The position numbers and the translations under genes are program-made. The notes beneath the pieces are model-generated. The model did no database searches, had not been told where the DNA came from, and saw only the letters and a program-made list of their open reading frames with translations. A stretch of 64,000 bases of DNA from Lysobacter sp. K5869 (GTDB lineage: Bacteria; Pseudomonadota; Gammaproteobacteria; Xanthomonadales; Xanthomonadaceae), in NCBI RefSeq assembly GCF_018847975.1, contig NZ_CP072597.1, positions 3,573,001 to 3,637,000 on the forward strand, given 5' to 3'. Below, piece by piece: positions 62,383-64,000 of this stretch (position 1 is the first letter of the stretch; each line of letters begins with the position of its first letter).

Positions 62383-62773
62383 GGCTGGGCCCGGCTCGGC
62401 CGGGAACCGCCGCGCGGGAGGCGCGGCGGGTGTGGAAAGCGGGCGTCGGCCGGCAAGGAGGCCGCGACGGCGCCGCAGTTCGATCGGTACAGGCCGCCGC
62501 GCCGTCGGTGGAGGCGGCGGACCCGCGCCGATCGAGGAACCCCGCAGGCCAGGGACGGCGTCGAAGTCTCTGCGGGGTTCGCGACAAGGAGGTCCCGGCT
62601 TCGTCCGCGAGGGCGGGGCAGGCACGGCAGGCTCGATCGCTAGGGAGATCGAGCCTGCCGCTGCCGCTTGCCTCGGCCGCGCCCGGGTTCGACCGAACCG
62701 GCGGCTGGGGGTAGGCTGCCGGTGTACGGCGGCCAAGGATCGCGACCGGACCCGCTCCGGCAGGGAGACGACG
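62383..62773 (+). other. 391-bp untranslated region with two strong hairpins
   Basis: GAACCCCGCA (62537-62546) pairs with TGCGGGGTTC (62571-62580). GGCAGGCTCGAT (62626-62637) pairs exactly with ATCGAGCCTGCC (62648-62659). Neither is followed by a T run. No supported gene lies here. The second stem could be a terminator for the effector genes or a leader structure for the XVIPCD gene. Confidence 0.6.
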
Positions 62774-63331
62774 ATGAATTCGCAATCGCAAGACCAAACG
62801 CTGCGGGTCGGCACCGAAGCCAGCTCGCAAACCCTCGACGAGGTGCGCCGGGCGCAGCAGCGCAATCTGCTCAGCAGCCCCAGCCACCCGCAGCACGAGC
62901 AGTTCGCTCATGTGCGCGTGTGCCTCGACCGCAACGACGCGGCACGCCAATTCAGCCCCGGCGAACGCGACAACCTCGCCGGCGCGCTGCTGGCCGAGGC
63001 CACCCGCGAACGCCAGCGCGTGGACCACGTCGCCTTCAGCCAGGACGGCAAGCGCGCGTTCGCGGTCGAGGGCGACGCCCCGGCGCAGCGGATCTGCTAC
63101 GTCGAGGCGCAACAGGCCGCGCAGCAATCGCTGCAGCGCAGCAGCGAACAGACCGATCAGCTGGTGCGCGAGCAGACCTTGCGCGACCAGCAGCGCCAGA
63201 CCGAGCGCGAGCGCGAGAAGGAGCGCGAAACCGAGCGCCAGCGCCAAACCCCCGATCGCGACGACGAGCGTCAGCAGCAGCAACAGCAGCCGTCGGCCGC
63301 GGCGCGCGCGCTGACCCGCGAGCGCGACTGA
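62774..63331 (+). CDS. Stand-alone XVIPCD protein with charged coiled-coil tail
   Basis: This 185-residue protein starts at ATG 62774 (CAGGGAG upstream). Residues about 30-130 are an XVIPCD (NLLSSPSHPQHEQFAHVRVC, RVDHVAFSQDGKRAFAVEGD, AQQSLQRSSEQTDQLV). Only about 30 residues precede it, so there is no catalytic or PG-binding domain. The tail (EREREKERETERQRQ, then QQQQQQ) is strongly charged and helical. It could be a remnant of an effector, a competitor or adaptor for VirD4, or a carrier. It lies immediately upstream of a small gene and virD4. Confidence 0.75.
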   Translation: MNSQSQDQTLRVGTEASSQTLDEVRRAQQRNLLSSPSHPQHEQFAHVRVCLDRNDAARQFSPGERDNLAGALLAEATRERQRVDHVAFSQDGKRAFAVEGDAPAQRICYVEAQQAAQQSLQRSSEQTDQLVREQTLRDQQRQTEREREKERETERQRQTPDRDDERQQQQQQPSAAARALTRERD

Positions 63332-63365
63332 GCGCGCCGTCGGCGCGCAGGCCCAGGAGGACCGC

Positions 63366-63656
63366 ATGAGTTTGAACAACGAATACCAGCACCACGTCCG
63401 CACCAAGGGCAAGTACCAGATCGTCGCCCTGACCCGCGATTCGGATTTCGTCGAAAACGACGTCTACGGCTACGCGGTCCTGTCCTCGGACGGGGTCAAG
63501 CTGCGTCACGATCTGACCCTCAGCGACGCCATGAAGTGGGTGGACGAGGAAATCCTGCGGGAATTGTTGTCCAACGGCAGCCTTTCGCCGGATATGATGG
63601 CGCAATCGCGCCCGGCGGAGCGTTCCGGGCTCCGGGCAGGCCGGAAGCGACGCTGA
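63366..63656 (+). CDS. Small hypothetical protein in the T4SS locus
   Basis: This 96-residue soluble protein is preceded by CAGGAGGA. It has NNEYQHHVRTKGKYQIVALT, GYAVLSSDGVKLRHDLTLSD and WVDEEILREL. No family was recognised. It sits between the XVIPCD gene (34 bp) and virD4 (37 bp) and probably shares their transcript. Its last 20 residues are basic and may be disordered. A chaperone or regulatory role is speculative. Confidence 0.65.
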   Translation: MSLNNEYQHHVRTKGKYQIVALTRDSDFVENDVYGYAVLSSDGVKLRHDLTLSDAMKWVDEEILRELLSNGSLSPDMMAQSRPAERSGLRAGRKRR

Positions 63657-63693
63657 CCGACAGCGGGTTCGGGGATCAAGCAGGAAGTAAAAC

Positions 63694-64000
63694 GTGAAAG
63701 GGAAGGCGATTGGCGCCATCGTGGCGCTGTTGGTGACCGCGGTTGCGGGTTTGTATCTGTCCGGCTACTTCACCCTGATGCTGCTCAAGCTCAGCGCGCC
63801 GCTGGCTTGGGACACCTATCTGCAATACGTCAAGGCGCTCGACCTGCCGCAGGTCAAGCCGTACGCCAACAAGATCAAGATCGGCGGCATGCTCGGCTTC
63901 GGCTTTCCCGGCGTGCTGTACCTGGGCCTGCTCTATCTGATCTTCAAGCCCAAGAAGCAGTCCATGCACGGCGACGCGCGTTTCGCCAACGCCGGCGACC
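63694..64000 (+). CDS. virD4: T4SS coupling protein VirD4, N-terminus only
   Basis: The frame starts at GTG 63694 (CAGGAAGTAAAAC upstream) and runs off the window after about 102 residues. Two membrane helices are visible (IVALLVTAVAGLYLSGYFTL and LGFGFPGVLYLGLLYLIF). They are followed by KPKKQSMHGDARFANAGD, the conserved HG.ARFA/W entry of VirD4/TraG coupling proteins. VirD4 recognises XVIPCD-bearing effectors and passes them to the channel. The ATPase domain lies beyond the window. Confidence 0.88.
   Translation, partial: MKGKAIGAIVALLVTAVAGLYLSGYFTLMLLKLSAPLAWDTYLQYVKALDLPQVKPYANKIKIGGMLGFGFPGVLYLGLLYLIFKPKKQSMHGDARFANAGD

Overview
The window is about 64 kb of high-GC DNA whose gene content points to a Lysobacter-like member of the Xanthomonadaceae. 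The evidence is a Xanthomonas-type killing type IV secretion system (X-T4SS), class III PHA synthase, a MetX of the xanthomonad type, and GTAGGAGCGGC-type REP palindromes. The taxonomic call is an inference from gene content; no rRNA gene is present.

Region 1 (1-15.8 kb) holds chromosomal metabolic genes. These are a GntP-family permease (cut by the window edge), a TonB-dependent receptor, an SLC5-fused hybrid histidine kinase with a convergent LuxR-type response regulator (CrbS/CrbR-like), a 3-hydroxybutyrate oligomer hydrolase, pssA, phaE-phaC, an SGNH hydrolase lipoprotein and small membrane or secreted proteins. Polyester synthesis, oligomer breakdown and an acetate-switch-like two-component pair lie close together. 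Non-coding DNA here carries REP pairs, two different 8-bp tandem repeats (seven perfect copies each) and an inverted pair of DnaA-box-like sequences.

Region 2 (15.8-25 kb) is accessory. It has a candidate small RNA, an NRDE protein and a tRNA-Leu(CAA), followed by an island of lower apparent GC. The island starts with a decayed tyrosine integrase and holds unrecognised genes, a DUF1508 gene and a phage-like repressor. Its leader sequence recurs about 4.35 kb downstream in front of an integrase start codon with no integrase behind it, so two stacked, decayed elements are likely.

Region 3 (25-39 kb) returns to core genes: DUF2214, a cysteine dioxygenase overlapping metX, the complete cytochrome c maturation operon ccmABCDEFGHI (all minus strand), DUF3293 and a methionine-type aminotransferase.

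Region 4 (39-64 kb) is an X-T4SS in the order virB7-8-9-10-11-1-2-3-4, two virB5-like paralogs, virB6, two DUF4189 genes, then four lipoprotein/effector pairs and virD4 at the window end. Each effector has a peptidoglycan-degrading domain (lysozyme-like; SLT plus NlpC/P60-like; GH73-like; M23), a PG_binding_1 domain and a C-terminal XVIPCD, the secretion signal read by VirD4. Each is preceded by a lipoprotein that is the likely immunity protein. A fifth protein has an XVIPCD but no recognisable toxin domain. The parts predict contact-dependent killing of rival bacteria: VirD4 recognises the XVIPCD, the VirB channel exports the enzyme, and the periplasmic lipoprotein protects the producer.
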